Positions 8,846 to 17,882 of a stretch of DNA of 64,000 nt are shown here, piece by piece. Origin of the DNA: Sandaracinobacteroides sp041675905 (lineage in GTDB: Bacteria > Pseudomonadota > Alphaproteobacteria > Sphingomonadales > Sphingomonadaceae). Under the pieces are notes generated by a model, which saw nothing but the letters and a program-made list of their open reading frames with translations, ran no database searches and was not told where the DNA came from. How positions within the stretch are numbered: the stretch's first letter is position 1; every line of letters starts with the position of its first letter. Where the stretch lies: NCBI GenBank assembly GCA_041675905.1, contig JBAYSX010000013.1, positions 9,239-73,238 of the forward strand. Reading direction: 5' to 3'. The position numbers and the translations under genes are program-made.

Positions 8846-9961
8846 ATGGATGATCGCATGGCTCAGGACGGACCGGGCACGGACGCGCAACCGGATGCGG
8901 CGGAAACGATACCGTCCGGTTCCGGCCTGCGGACCACGATCATCCTCGCCGGCTTCATTGTGCTGGGCGTATTGACGATTCTGTATGCGCAAGGCATCCC
9001 GCCATTCACCCGCACCGTGCAGGTAACCGAGCAGGCCGAAGTACGCGGCGAAACCACCATCATTGCCCCCCGGATCGACGGCTATGTTACCGAATTACTG
9101 GTGGAAGATTTCCAGCGCGTGAGCGCCGGCAATATTCTGCTGCGGCTGGAAGACAGCATCTATGCGCAAGAAGTGGAACGGGCGCGCGGCAATGTGCAGA
9201 TTGCGCTGGCGGCGCTGCGCAATTCCGAACAGGGCGAACGCGCGGGTAAGGCGGGGGTTTCCGGCGCGCAGGCACGTCTGGAAGCAGCACAGGCGCAGCT
9301 GACGCAGGCGCAAGCCAATATGCAGCGCATCGAGATGCTGGCGGGGCAGGGCTCGATTTCCGCGTGGGAGCGTGATGCGGCAAAGGCTGATCTGGTCCAG
9401 AGCGCGGCGGCAGTGACGGAAGCGGAAGCACGGGTAGTGGCTGCAGAACAGCAGGTGGAAGGTGTCACCGTCGGGCGCGGCGGGTTGCTGGCGACGGTCG
9501 ATGCGGCACGGGCGGAATTGCGGCTGGCGGAAATCAACCTGGCCAATTGCGTGATCCGCGCGCCGATCGACGGGCAGGTGAGTGAAGTGGGCGCGCGGCT
9601 TGGCCAATATGTGACCGCTGGCACGGCGCTGATGGGCCTCGTCTCTGAACAGATGTGGGTGATCGCCAATTTCCGCGAGGAGCAGACGGCGCGGATGCGG
9701 CGGGGCCAGTTCGTTGAAATCCGCGTGCCGGCGCTGGATGGCGCAAGGCTGGCGGGGCGGGTGGAGCAACTTGCGCCGGCGGCTGGCAATGCCTTTCTGG
9801 AAAGCCGTCCGGCTGGAACCGGTGGCGATTTTGGCAAGGTGCCGCAGCGGATTCCGGTGCGCATTCGCCTGGATCCCGATCAGCAGATGCTGGAGCGGTT
9901 ACGCCCTGGCCTGTCGGTGGAGGCGCGCGTCGATACCGCCAGCGCGCCGGCCAAATTATGA
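8846..9961 (+). CDS. HlyD-family membrane fusion protein (EmrA/AaeA-like)
   Basis: 371-residue periplasmic adaptor of a tripartite exporter. It has one N-terminal membrane anchor (about residues 30-48), a biotinyl-lipoyl-like half (QAEVRGETTIIAPRIDGYVTEL), an Ala/Gln/Glu-rich coiled-coil hairpin (about 90-220) and a second lipoyl half (NCVIRAPIDGQVSEVGARLGQYV), then the beta-barrel region. Such adaptors bridge an inner-membrane pump and an outer-membrane channel. The channel follows with an ATGA overlap, but no pump gene is adjacent on this strand. Start is the ATG at 8846 with GGGAC upstream. Confidence 0.9.
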   Translation: MDDRMAQDGPGTDAQPDAAETIPSGSGLRTTIILAGFIVLGVLTILYAQGIPPFTRTVQVTEQAEVRGETTIIAPRIDGYVTELLVEDFQRVSAGNILLRLEDSIYAQEVERARGNVQIALAALRNSEQGERAGKAGVSGAQARLEAAQAQLTQAQANMQRIEMLAGQGSISAWERDAAKADLVQSAAAVTEAEARVVAAEQQVEGVTVGRGGLLATVDAARAELRLAEINLANCVIRAPIDGQVSEVGARLGQYVTAGTALMGLVSEQMWVIANFREEQTARMRRGQFVEIRVPALDGARLAGRVEQLAPAAGNAFLESRPAGTGGDFGKVPQRIPVRIRLDPDQQMLERLRPGLSVEARVDTASAPAKL

Positions 9962-11334
9962 AAAATTTTGCGGGCTCAGGCTTGCTGATGTTGCTGGCCG
10001 CATGCGTGAGCCAGGGGCCGCCAGGGGCGGATGCCTCCATCGCGCCGCCTGATCGCTGGCGCACGGATGCGGGCCCGGTAGCGCCGGTGGACCGTTACTG
10101 GTGGCGGCAATTCGGTGACCCGGTGCTGAACGATGTCGTGGAAACAGCGCTGGCCCATAATGATGATCTGGCCATGGCGACGGCACGGGTGGCAGAAGCG
10201 CGTGCCAGCGAGCGGGTGGGCCGCGCCGGCTTGATGCCGCAGGTGGCGGTCGGTGCGATCGGTGGCGGTGTACGCGATATCGGCGCATCGGATACGGGAG
10301 AAACGGAATGGCTGGCGCGTCCGCTGTTTATTGCGTCGTGGGAGGCGGATTTATTCGGTCGCTTGCATAACGAAGCCGATGCGGCGCAGTTATCGGCGGA
10401 AGCGGCGGTGGCTGCCCGGGACGCGATGGCGCTATCCATAGCTGCGGCGGCGGCGCGCGGCTATATTCTGCTCCGCGCGCTGGATCAGCAATTATGGATC
10501 TTGCGGCAGGCGCAGGGCGGGCGGGCGGAAGCCTTGCGTATTGCCCGCGATCAGGCGCAGGCCGGGTTGGTATCTGATCTGGTGTGGCGACAGGCGGAAG
10601 GCGAATATGCCGAAATCGCCCAACGCGCTGTCGCGGCCGAACTGGCCGTTTCCACCCAGGAACATGCGCTGAGCCTGTTGATGGGTACCCCACCGCAAAC
10701 CATCGGGCGTGGACTGGAAGTGGCGGCGCTGGCGCGACCGGCTGTTCCCGCCGGGCTTCCCTCCGATCTGTTACGAAAAAGGCCCGACATTTCGGCGGCG
10801 GAATACCGATTGGCTGCGAGCGATGCGAATTTGGCTGCAGCGCGCGCGGCCTTTATGCCGCGTATCCACCTGACCGGCAGCGGCGGTCTCGCCCTGTCGG
10901 ATCGGCTGGCTGATCCGATTGGCGTCTGGTCTTTGGGGGCAAGCATCCTTGCGCCAATCTTTGAAGGCGGTCGCTTGTCGGCCGGGCGCGATGCGGCGGC
11001 AGCGCGGCGCGATCAGGCGGCGTTTGCGTATCGCCGGGCGGTATTGATGGCCTTTCAGGAGGTGGAGGACAGCCTTGCCGCCGTCGCCCGTTTCGGCGAG
11101 CAGCGCACGCACGCGCAGGCGCGGAAAACGGCGTGGACGGCGGCGCTGCGCCATGCTCAAAACCGCGTGGAGGCGGGCTATTCCCCATATCTTGAACTGC
11201 TGGATGCGCAGCGCCGGCAGATAGATTCTGCTCTCGAACTGGTGCGGGCGGAGGCTGGCCAGTTGCTGGCGCTGGTGGCGTTGCACGAGGCGATGGGCGG
11301 CGGCTGGGGCAGCGACGGTGGAGCTACGGGATAA
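9958..11334 (+). CDS. NodT-type outer-membrane efflux lipoprotein
   Basis: 458-residue outer-membrane factor. Lipoprotein signal with lipobox LLAAC (Cys16) suggests a lipid-anchored TolC-like trimer, as in OprM/NodT. Two internally related OEP repeats are visible, with motifs DRYWWRQFGDPVLNDVVETAL near the start, LRKRPDISAAEYRLAASDANLAAARAAFMPRIHL in the middle and GYSPYLELLDAQRRQIDS near the end. The ATGA overlap with the HlyD gene shows they work together. Its stop overlaps the convergent alpha-glucosidase by 11 bases. Confidence 0.92.
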   Translation: MKNFAGSGLLMLLAACVSQGPPGADASIAPPDRWRTDAGPVAPVDRYWWRQFGDPVLNDVVETALAHNDDLAMATARVAEARASERVGRAGLMPQVAVGAIGGGVRDIGASDTGETEWLARPLFIASWEADLFGRLHNEADAAQLSAEAAVAARDAMALSIAAAAARGYILLRALDQQLWILRQAQGGRAEALRIARDQAQAGLVSDLVWRQAEGEYAEIAQRAVAAELAVSTQEHALSLLMGTPPQTIGRGLEVAALARPAVPAGLPSDLLRKRPDISAAEYRLAASDANLAAARAAFMPRIHLTGSGGLALSDRLADPIGVWSLGASILAPIFEGGRLSAGRDAAAARRDQAAFAYRRAVLMAFQEVEDSLAAVARFGEQRTHAQARKTAWTAALRHAQNRVEAGYSPYLELLDAQRRQIDSALELVRAEAGQLLALVALHEAMGGGWGSDGGATG

Positions 11335-12937
11335 GCAGCCAGGCGAAGCCCGATGGTTCCAGCCGGATTTCCGTCTTCGTCATGGTTTGACCCCCGGCGG
11401 CAATGCAGCGGGCGTCGCTCGGCGGGTTCGGCCAGTGCGCGACCCGATCGGAAAGATTGAACAGGCACAGGATTGTTTCATCCGCCGCCGCGCGGGTGAA
11501 GGCCAGCAGGCCGGGTGGTGCGTCGTGGAACCTGATGTTGCCATATGCGATGGCGCGATGGCGTTTGCGTAAGCCGATGGCCGCACGATAGTCGGCCAGC
11601 ACCGATCCACGCGATAGCTCCTGTACATCTGCCGACATGGCCAGATGTTCGGGTGGTAGCGGCAGCCATGGTGTGCCGGTTGTAAAGCCGCCGTTCGGCG
11701 CGTCTGCTTCCCATGGCATTGGCGTGCGGCAGCCGTCCCGCCCCTTGAACGCTGGCCAGAAGCGGATGCCATAGGGGTCGCGCAATTGCTCGAAGGTGAG
11801 TTCGGCTTCGGTCAGACCGAGTTCTTCGCCCTGATAGATGCAGATGGTTCCGCGCAGGGCCACCAGGATATGGATCGCCAGACGGGCCAGCCGCCGTGGA
11901 TCGCTGCCGGGCCGCAGCCAGCGCGACACATGGCGCGCCACATCATGATTCGACAGGGACCAGCAGGCCCAGCCGTCGCCCGCCTGTTGTTCGAACAATT
12001 CTATGGGCGCGCGGAAAAAGGCCGGTGACAGATCGTGGCCGAACAGGTCGAATGTATAGCTGGCATGCAGCTTGTCTCCACCGCCGGTATATTGACCGAT
12101 AGTGATGGGGGAGCGCGGGCCATCGCCGATTTCGCCCAGCGCTACGCGATCGCCATAGCTATCGAGCAAGTGCCGGATGCGCTGCAGAAACGCCAGATTT
12201 TCAGGCTGGCTCTTGTCGTATAGATGGTCCTGAAAACCATAGGGATTGGTCAGCGGAACATCGGGTGCATGATGTTCGGGCGGGGCAGGCGGATTACTCC
12301 GCAAGTGCCTGTCGTGGAAATAATGCACGCACGCATCGAGCCGGAAGCCGTCCACGCCTGCATCCAGCCAAAAACGCAGGATATCCAGCAGTTCGTCCTG
12401 CACGGCGGGGTTGTGAAGGTTGAAATCGGGCTGGGAAGCCAGGAAACCGTGCAGATAATATTGCATCCGCTGCCCGTCCCACTCCCATGCCGGGCCGCCG
12501 AAAACCGATAGCCAGTTGTTGGGCGGCGTACCATCCGGTTGGGGATCGGCCCAGACATACCAGTCGGCATAAGGATTCTCGCGGCTCGATCGGGATTGCG
12601 CAAACCAGCGATGCTGATCGGAACTGTGCGATAAAATCTGGTCGATGATGACTTTCAGGCCGAGATCATGGGCCCTGTCCAGAAGCGTACGAAAATCGTC
12701 CATCGTGCCGAACATCGGATCGACGCCGCGAAAGTCCGAAACATCATAGCCCATATCGGCCATCGGGGAGGGGAAAAAGGGTGAAATCCACACTGCGTCG
12801 ACCCCGAGCGACGCAATATGGGGCAATCGCCGGGTGATGCCCGGCAAATCGCCCATCCCGTCGCCCGTCGTATCCTGGAAGGAGCGCGGATAGACCTGAT
12901 AAATCGTTGCGCCGCGCCACCAGTCCGTATCGGTCAT
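11324..12937 (-). CDS. GH13 alpha-glucosidase
   Basis: 537-residue cytoplasmic glycoside hydrolase family 13 enzyme that should cleave glucose from malto- or isomalto-oligosaccharides. The TIM-barrel catalytic residues are visible: nucleophile Asp201 in GVDGFRLDA, acid/base Glu269 in VALGEIGD and transition-state Asp332 in SLSNHDVAR. Region I reads IIDQILSHSSDQH, the form seen in proteobacterial alpha-glucosidases rather than in amylases. It is the last gene of the glycogen operon and starts inside the glgX stop (ATGA). It probably handles short chains released by GlgX and GlgP. Exact linkage specificity cannot be read from the sequence. Confidence 0.9.
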   Translation of the reverse strand: MTDTDWWRGATIYQVYPRSFQDTTGDGMGDLPGITRRLPHIASLGVDAVWISPFFPSPMADMGYDVSDFRGVDPMFGTMDDFRTLLDRAHDLGLKVIIDQILSHSSDQHRWFAQSRSSRENPYADWYVWADPQPDGTPPNNWLSVFGGPAWEWDGQRMQYYLHGFLASQPDFNLHNPAVQDELLDILRFWLDAGVDGFRLDACVHYFHDRHLRSNPPAPPEHHAPDVPLTNPYGFQDHLYDKSQPENLAFLQRIRHLLDSYGDRVALGEIGDGPRSPITIGQYTGGGDKLHASYTFDLFGHDLSPAFFRAPIELFEQQAGDGWACWSLSNHDVARHVSRWLRPGSDPRRLARLAIHILVALRGTICIYQGEELGLTEAELTFEQLRDPYGIRFWPAFKGRDGCRTPMPWEADAPNGGFTTGTPWLPLPPEHLAMSADVQELSRGSVLADYRAAIGLRKRHRAIAYGNIRFHDAPPGLLAFTRAAADETILCLFNLSDRVAHWPNPPSDARCIAAGGQTMTKTEIRLEPSGFAWLLIP

Positions 12938-14802
12938 GCAATATCCTTCGCCACGAAAAGGACGCTGCGAGCAGGCACAAGCCGGGAAGGCTCAACAAAT
13001 TGCACGGGCTGGCGGCTGCGATTGATCAGCACCGCGATATCGGAAAGTACCATCGCGATTTCGGCGGTATGCGGGTCTTCCCAATCCGCCACCGTAAACG
13101 GTTCTCCATTCGGGCGAAGCCAGCGCACTTCTTCCGGGTGCAGAAAGCCGGGATCGGTCAGGGATGGATGGCGGGCGCGGATAACGGCCAGTTCCGCAAT
13201 ATGCTGTTCGAGTTGCATGTCGCGCATGGCCCAATCGAGCGGAAAATTTTGTGCGTAGCCGTTGTTATTACCATGCTGGCTGTGGCCGAACTCATCGCCG
13301 GCGGTCAGCATGATATTCCCGCGCGTGGCGAATAATGTGGATAGCAGCGCCTTGATATCGGTGTGCCGCTGCCCGTTGATATAAGGGTCGTCGGTCGGTC
13401 CCTCGGCGCCGTGATTCCATGAGAAGTTCTCAGGGTGGCCGTCCAGATTTTCCTCGCCATTGGCTTCATTGTGCCGCCGTTCATAGGCAACCACATCGGC
13501 CAGCGTGAAACCGTCATGCGCGGCGATGAAAGATATGCCGCGCGTCTCTTCGCCCTGGAAAACATCGTCCGAGCCGCAGATGCGCGTGACCAGCGGGCCA
13601 ATCATGCGGGTGTCTCCGCGCCAGAACCGCCGCACATCGTCGCGGTAGCGGTCGTTCCACTCGCGGAATGGCTGCGGGAACTTGCCGAGCTGATACCCGT
13701 CGACGCCGATATCCCAGGGTTCGGCTATCAGTATCCGGTCTTCCAGCAACGGATCGGTGATGATTTCGGTCAGCAATTGCGCTTCTGGATCGAAACCATG
13801 GCCCTCTCGTCCCAGAACCGGCGCGAGATCGAAGCGGAAGCCATCGACGCCGGCATTACGAACGAAGTGCCGCAGCGTATCGAGGATCAGCCGGCGGGCG
13901 GCGGGATACTCGCAACGCAGCGTGTTGCCGCATCCGGTGTCGTTCACCAGATGCCCGTCGCGCATGCGGAAATAGGCTTCGCCATCCAGCCCGCGCAACG
14001 ACAGCGCCGGTCCGGCGGCATCGCTTTCGCCGGTATGGTTCAGCACCAGATCGAGGATAACGCCAATGCCCGCCGCATGCAGCCGCTCTACTGCCTGGCG
14101 CAATTCGATGAAGCCTTCCGGGGCCAGGCGCGGGTCCAGCGCCATCAGCCCCACGGGATTATAGCCCCAGTGGTTGGCAAGGCCCAACGGCGGCAAATGG
14201 CGTTCGTCGATCCACGCGACGACGGGCATCAGTTCCACCGCCGACACGCCGATTTTTTTCAGATGCGCGATGATCGCCGGATGGCCGAGCGCCGCAAAGG
14301 TGCCGCGCCGGTGCGGCGGCACATCAGGATGCAGCTGCGTGAGACTGGCGACGTTCACCTCGTAAATCAGGCCGTCGCGCGCGAATAGCGGCGGGCGGGT
14401 GTATGGTGGGGCAGGCAGCCGGGAGATCAGCGCCTTGGGTACCAGCGCCGCCGTGTCCACCCCACGCTCCGCCAGACGCGGATCATGTACCCAGGGCCGG
14501 TCGATTTCGATGGCGTAAGGGTCCAGCAACAGTTTCGACGGATCGTACCACAGTCCCCGCTCGGGCGCATACGCGCCATGGGCGCGCAGGCCATAGCGCA
14601 TATTGGCAGTGGCGGCGACGATGAAGCCATGGTGCCAGCCGTCTTGCGCCGCATCCAGGCGCTTGCGCGTCAGCGGCGTTTCGCCTTCGATGTCATAAAG
14701 TTCGACATCGACGCCGCTCGCATTGCCCGCCCACACGGTGAAATGGACGCCACCGTCCACGGGTGTGGCGCCTGGCAGCCAGTCTGGATCGGACAATTGC
14801 AT
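12934..14802 (-). CDS. glgX: Glycogen debranching enzyme GlgX
   Basis: 622-residue GH13 isoamylase-type enzyme that removes the short alpha-1,6 stubs left by glycogen phosphorylase. An N-terminal CBM48-like beta domain (about 8-110, DGGVHFTVWAGNASGVDVELYD) precedes the catalytic barrel with Asp325 (VDGFRFDLA), Glu361 (LIAEPWD) and Asp430 (FIAAHDGFTL). It is somewhat shorter than many GlgX proteins (650-720). It shares TGATG with pgm upstream and ATGA with the alpha-glucosidase downstream, so it is translated as part of the glg operon. Confidence 0.95.
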   Translation of the reverse strand: MQLSDPDWLPGATPVDGGVHFTVWAGNASGVDVELYDIEGETPLTRKRLDAAQDGWHHGFIVAATANMRYGLRAHGAYAPERGLWYDPSKLLLDPYAIEIDRPWVHDPRLAERGVDTAALVPKALISRLPAPPYTRPPLFARDGLIYEVNVASLTQLHPDVPPHRRGTFAALGHPAIIAHLKKIGVSAVELMPVVAWIDERHLPPLGLANHWGYNPVGLMALDPRLAPEGFIELRQAVERLHAAGIGVILDLVLNHTGESDAAGPALSLRGLDGEAYFRMRDGHLVNDTGCGNTLRCEYPAARRLILDTLRHFVRNAGVDGFRFDLAPVLGREGHGFDPEAQLLTEIITDPLLEDRILIAEPWDIGVDGYQLGKFPQPFREWNDRYRDDVRRFWRGDTRMIGPLVTRICGSDDVFQGEETRGISFIAAHDGFTLADVVAYERRHNEANGEENLDGHPENFSWNHGAEGPTDDPYINGQRHTDIKALLSTLFATRGNIMLTAGDEFGHSQHGNNNGYAQNFPLDWAMRDMQLEQHIAELAVIRARHPSLTDPGFLHPEEVRWLRPNGEPFTVADWEDPHTAEIAMVLSDIAVLINRSRQPVQFVEPSRLVPARSVLFVAKDIA

Positions 14803-16430
14803 CAGGTAACGACATCCGGTGCGATGCGGCCGGTATGGCGGCGGATGTGGGCGATGCTGTCTGCAATATCCACCAGCGGAGCCAGGGCCACGGCGGGTTG
14901 CTGGTCGAGATCGCCGTCCGTGGGCTCATAGCGTTCGATATAGACCCGCAACGTCGCCCCCGTTGTGCCGGTGCCGGACAGGCGGAACACCAGGCGCGAA
15001 CCGCCGGAAAAGAGGATGCGGATGCCCTGGTGGCGGCTCTCCGAGCCATCGACCGGATCGACATAGGCAAAATCGTCCGCTGCCTCGATGGTCTGCCCGC
15101 CAAAGCTTTGGCCTGGCAATTCCGGCAGTCGCGCCCGTAATTCCATAATCAGCGTATCGGCGGCGGCGCTATCCAGCCCTTCATAATCGTGGCGGGTGTA
15201 ATAGTTACGGCCATAGCGCGCCCAATGGCGGTGCGCGATGGAAGCGACGGATTCCCGGCGCGCGGCGAGAATATTGAGCCAGAGCAGCACGGCCCACAGT
15301 CCGTCTTTTTCGCGCACGTGCCCGGAACTGGTGCCTGCGGATTCTTCGCCGCACAGGGTGATCTTCCCGGCATCGAGCAGATTGCCAAAAAATTTCCAGC
15401 CCGTCGGCGTTTCATAGGCGGGAATGCCAAGGTTGGCGGCGACCCGGTCTGCGGCGGTGCTTGTTGGCATGGAGCGGGCGATCCCGGCCAGACCTTCGGC
15501 ATAACCAGGGGCCAGATGAGCGTTGGCGGCCAACATTGCGAGCGAGTCCGACGGGGTGATGTAAATGCCCTTGCCGAGGATCAGATTGCGGTCGCCGTCG
15601 CCGTCCGAGGCGGCGCCGAAATCCGGGCCTTCTTTCGCCATCAGCCGGTCGTACAGGGTTTTTGCATGAACAGGGTTTGGATCAGGATGGTTGCCACCGA
15701 AATCCGGCAGCGGGACGCCATTCCAGATAGCGTCAGCCCCCGCGCCCAGCCGCCGTCCGAGGATTTCCCGGGCATAGGGACCGGTGACGGCATGCATGGC
15801 ATCGAACTGGATGGAAAATCCCGAAGCGATCAGCGCGCGGATGGCAGAGAAATCGAATAATTCCTCCATCAGATCGGCATAATCGGTAACGGAATTATGG
15901 ATATCCACCACCATATCGCCGATTTTATGGCTGGCGATCCGGTCGATATCGATCGGAGAAGCATCGGTTATTGCATAGGAACGGATCTCACGCGAATATG
16001 CGTAGATCGCTTCTGTCAGCTTTTCCGGCGCGGGGCCGCCGTTGCCGATATTATATTTGATGCCGAAATCACCATCCGGGCCGCCGGGATTATGACTTGC
16101 GGACAAGATGATGCCGCCCATTGCGCCATATTTGCGGATCAGGTGGCTGGCTGCAGGTGTCGACAAAATCCCGTGCTGCCCGACCAGCACGCGGCCAAAG
16201 CCCCCCGCCGCCGCCAGGCGCAGCACCGTCTGGATCGTCTCGCGGTTGAAATAGCGGCCATCGCCACCCAGCACCAGCGTCCGCCCGGCCACATCACCGA
16301 TGCAGGCAAAGATCGAGGCGACGAAATTCTCGACATAGTGCGGTTGCTGGAAGTGCTGCACTTTCTTGCGCAGGCCGGAAGTGCCGGGCTTCTGGTCGTT
16401 GAAAGGGGTGGTCGCAACCTGTGACTTCAT
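14802..16430 (-). CDS. pgm: Alpha-D-glucose phosphate-specific phosphoglucomutase
   Basis: 542-residue phosphohexomutase interconverting glucose-1-phosphate and glucose-6-phosphate. It links the glycogen pool to glycolysis and supplies GlgC. The catalytic phosphoserine loop is ILSASHNPGG (Ser112), the metal loop is SDGDGDRN, and a sugar-binding ESAGTSSGH (GEESAGTS) motif follows. The N-terminal KPGTSGLRKKV is the usual opening of this family. Its start overlaps the glgA stop (ATGA) and its stop shares one base with the glgX start (TGATG). Confidence 0.96.
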   Translation of the reverse strand: MKSQVATTPFNDQKPGTSGLRKKVQHFQQPHYVENFVASIFACIGDVAGRTLVLGGDGRYFNRETIQTVLRLAAAGGFGRVLVGQHGILSTPAASHLIRKYGAMGGIILSASHNPGGPDGDFGIKYNIGNGGPAPEKLTEAIYAYSREIRSYAITDASPIDIDRIASHKIGDMVVDIHNSVTDYADLMEELFDFSAIRALIASGFSIQFDAMHAVTGPYAREILGRRLGAGADAIWNGVPLPDFGGNHPDPNPVHAKTLYDRLMAKEGPDFGAASDGDGDRNLILGKGIYITPSDSLAMLAANAHLAPGYAEGLAGIARSMPTSTAADRVAANLGIPAYETPTGWKFFGNLLDAGKITLCGEESAGTSSGHVREKDGLWAVLLWLNILAARRESVASIAHRHWARYGRNYYTRHDYEGLDSAAADTLIMELRARLPELPGQSFGGQTIEAADDFAYVDPVDGSESRHQGIRILFSGGSRLVFRLSGTGTTGATLRVYIERYEPTDGDLDQQPAVALAPLVDIADSIAHIRRHTGRIAPDVVT

Positions 16431-17878
16431 GCGTGATTCCTCGCCGCGATCAGGGATGTGTAAAGCCCGCTATAGCGGCTGGCGCTGTTCTTCCACGAAA
16501 AATCTGCCCGCATCCCCTGTTGCTGCATCTTCGCCCAGATTTTCGGCATGGCGAAAAGCTCCGCGGCGCGTCTGATGGCCGCATGGAAGGCTGCGCCATC
16601 ACCGGCACGGAAATGCAGCCCGGTGGCGACGCCTGCGGCGAGCGCCGCCGTATTGGCGTCGATAATGGTGTCCGCCAGCCCGCCGGTCCGGGCCACGACC
16701 GGCACACAGCCATAGCGCAGGCCATATAATTGCGTCAGCCCGCAGGGCTCGAACCGCGACGGCACAAGGATCGCGTCGCCACCGCCCTGCATCAGGTGAG
16801 AAAGCGCCTCGTCATAGCCGATATCGACAGCAACGCGGCCCGGATGGCGCGCGGCGGCAGCCAGCAAGCCCGATTCCAGAGACGCGTCACCCGACCCCAA
16901 AACCGCCAGACTTCCACCGAGGGCGACGATGGTGTCGGTGGCATCCACCAGCAAATCCATGCCTTTTTGCCACGTCAGCCGACTGACGACGACGAATAAC
17001 GGGCCGTCGCCAACGTCAAGACCGAAACGTTCGATCAGGGCGCGGCGATTGTGGCTGCGTTTTTTCAATGTATCCATACTGAAACGGCTGGCCAGGGCGG
17101 CATCGGTTTCCGGGTTCCATTCGGCCGTATCGATGCCGTTCACGATGCCCGTCAGCGCGTCGCTCCGAACGTCGATCAGGCCTTCGAGCCCCATGCCGAA
17201 CGCCGGTTCACGGATTTCGGCGGCGTAGGTCGGGCTGACGGTGGTGATGGCGTCGGCATACCAGATGCCAGCCTTCAGATAGCCGACGCCACCATAATAT
17301 TCGACGCCATCGACGGCGAACGCGCGATCAGGAAGGTCCAGCGCAGGGAAAATTGTCGCCGGGAACCTTCCCTGAAAGGCGATATTATGAATGGTGAGCA
17401 CCGAGGGCACGCGCGCTGCCGGTCCAAAGCGCATATAAGCCATGGCCAGCGCGCCCTGCCAGTCGTGCGCATGGACGATATCCGGACGATAGCGCGGCAC
17501 GGTTCCCGCGGCGATATCCGCCCCCGCGCGGGAAAGAGCTGCGAAACGCTGCCAGTTATCCGGCCAGTCGTTTCCGTGCGCGTCGGTATAGGGCGGGCCT
17601 TCGCGGGCAAACAATCGTGGCGCGTCCAGCAGGAAAAGCCGCGCATCTCCGACGCGAGCGGCGCGGATACGGGCAGGGCCCCCGAACAGATCCGCATATT
17701 GTTTCACCGTCCGCACTGGCCCTCCGATGCGGCGGAGCACTTGCGGATAGGCCGGCAGCAGGGTCGTTACCTGCACCTTTTCCGGCAACAGTGCCGCGGG
17801 CAAGGCGCCGACCACATCGGCAAGCCCGCCCGTTTTCATCAACGGGTGCATTTCAGACGCAATGGCCAATACCCGCAT
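16427..17878 (-). CDS. glgA: Glycogen synthase (ADP-glucose type)
   Basis: 483-residue GT5 enzyme that extends alpha-1,4-glucan from ADP-glucose. The ADP-glucose binding motif KTGGL is at residues 15-19, and the second Rossmann domain has the RLTWQKGMDLL and SRFEPCGLTQLYGLRYG motifs. Length is that of bacterial GlgA (about 477). It starts 4 bases after the glgC stop and overlaps the pgm start by ATGA. Confidence 0.97.
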   Translation of the reverse strand: MRVLAIASEMHPLMKTGGLADVVGALPAALLPEKVQVTTLLPAYPQVLRRIGGPVRTVKQYADLFGGPARIRAARVGDARLFLLDAPRLFAREGPPYTDAHGNDWPDNWQRFAALSRAGADIAAGTVPRYRPDIVHAHDWQGALAMAYMRFGPAARVPSVLTIHNIAFQGRFPATIFPALDLPDRAFAVDGVEYYGGVGYLKAGIWYADAITTVSPTYAAEIREPAFGMGLEGLIDVRSDALTGIVNGIDTAEWNPETDAALASRFSMDTLKKRSHNRRALIERFGLDVGDGPLFVVVSRLTWQKGMDLLVDATDTIVALGGSLAVLGSGDASLESGLLAAAARHPGRVAVDIGYDEALSHLMQGGGDAILVPSRFEPCGLTQLYGLRYGCVPVVARTGGLADTIIDANTAALAAGVATGLHFRAGDGAAFHAAIRRAAELFAMPKIWAKMQQQGMRADFSWKNSASRYSGLYTSLIAARNHA

Positions 17879-17882
17879 GATG

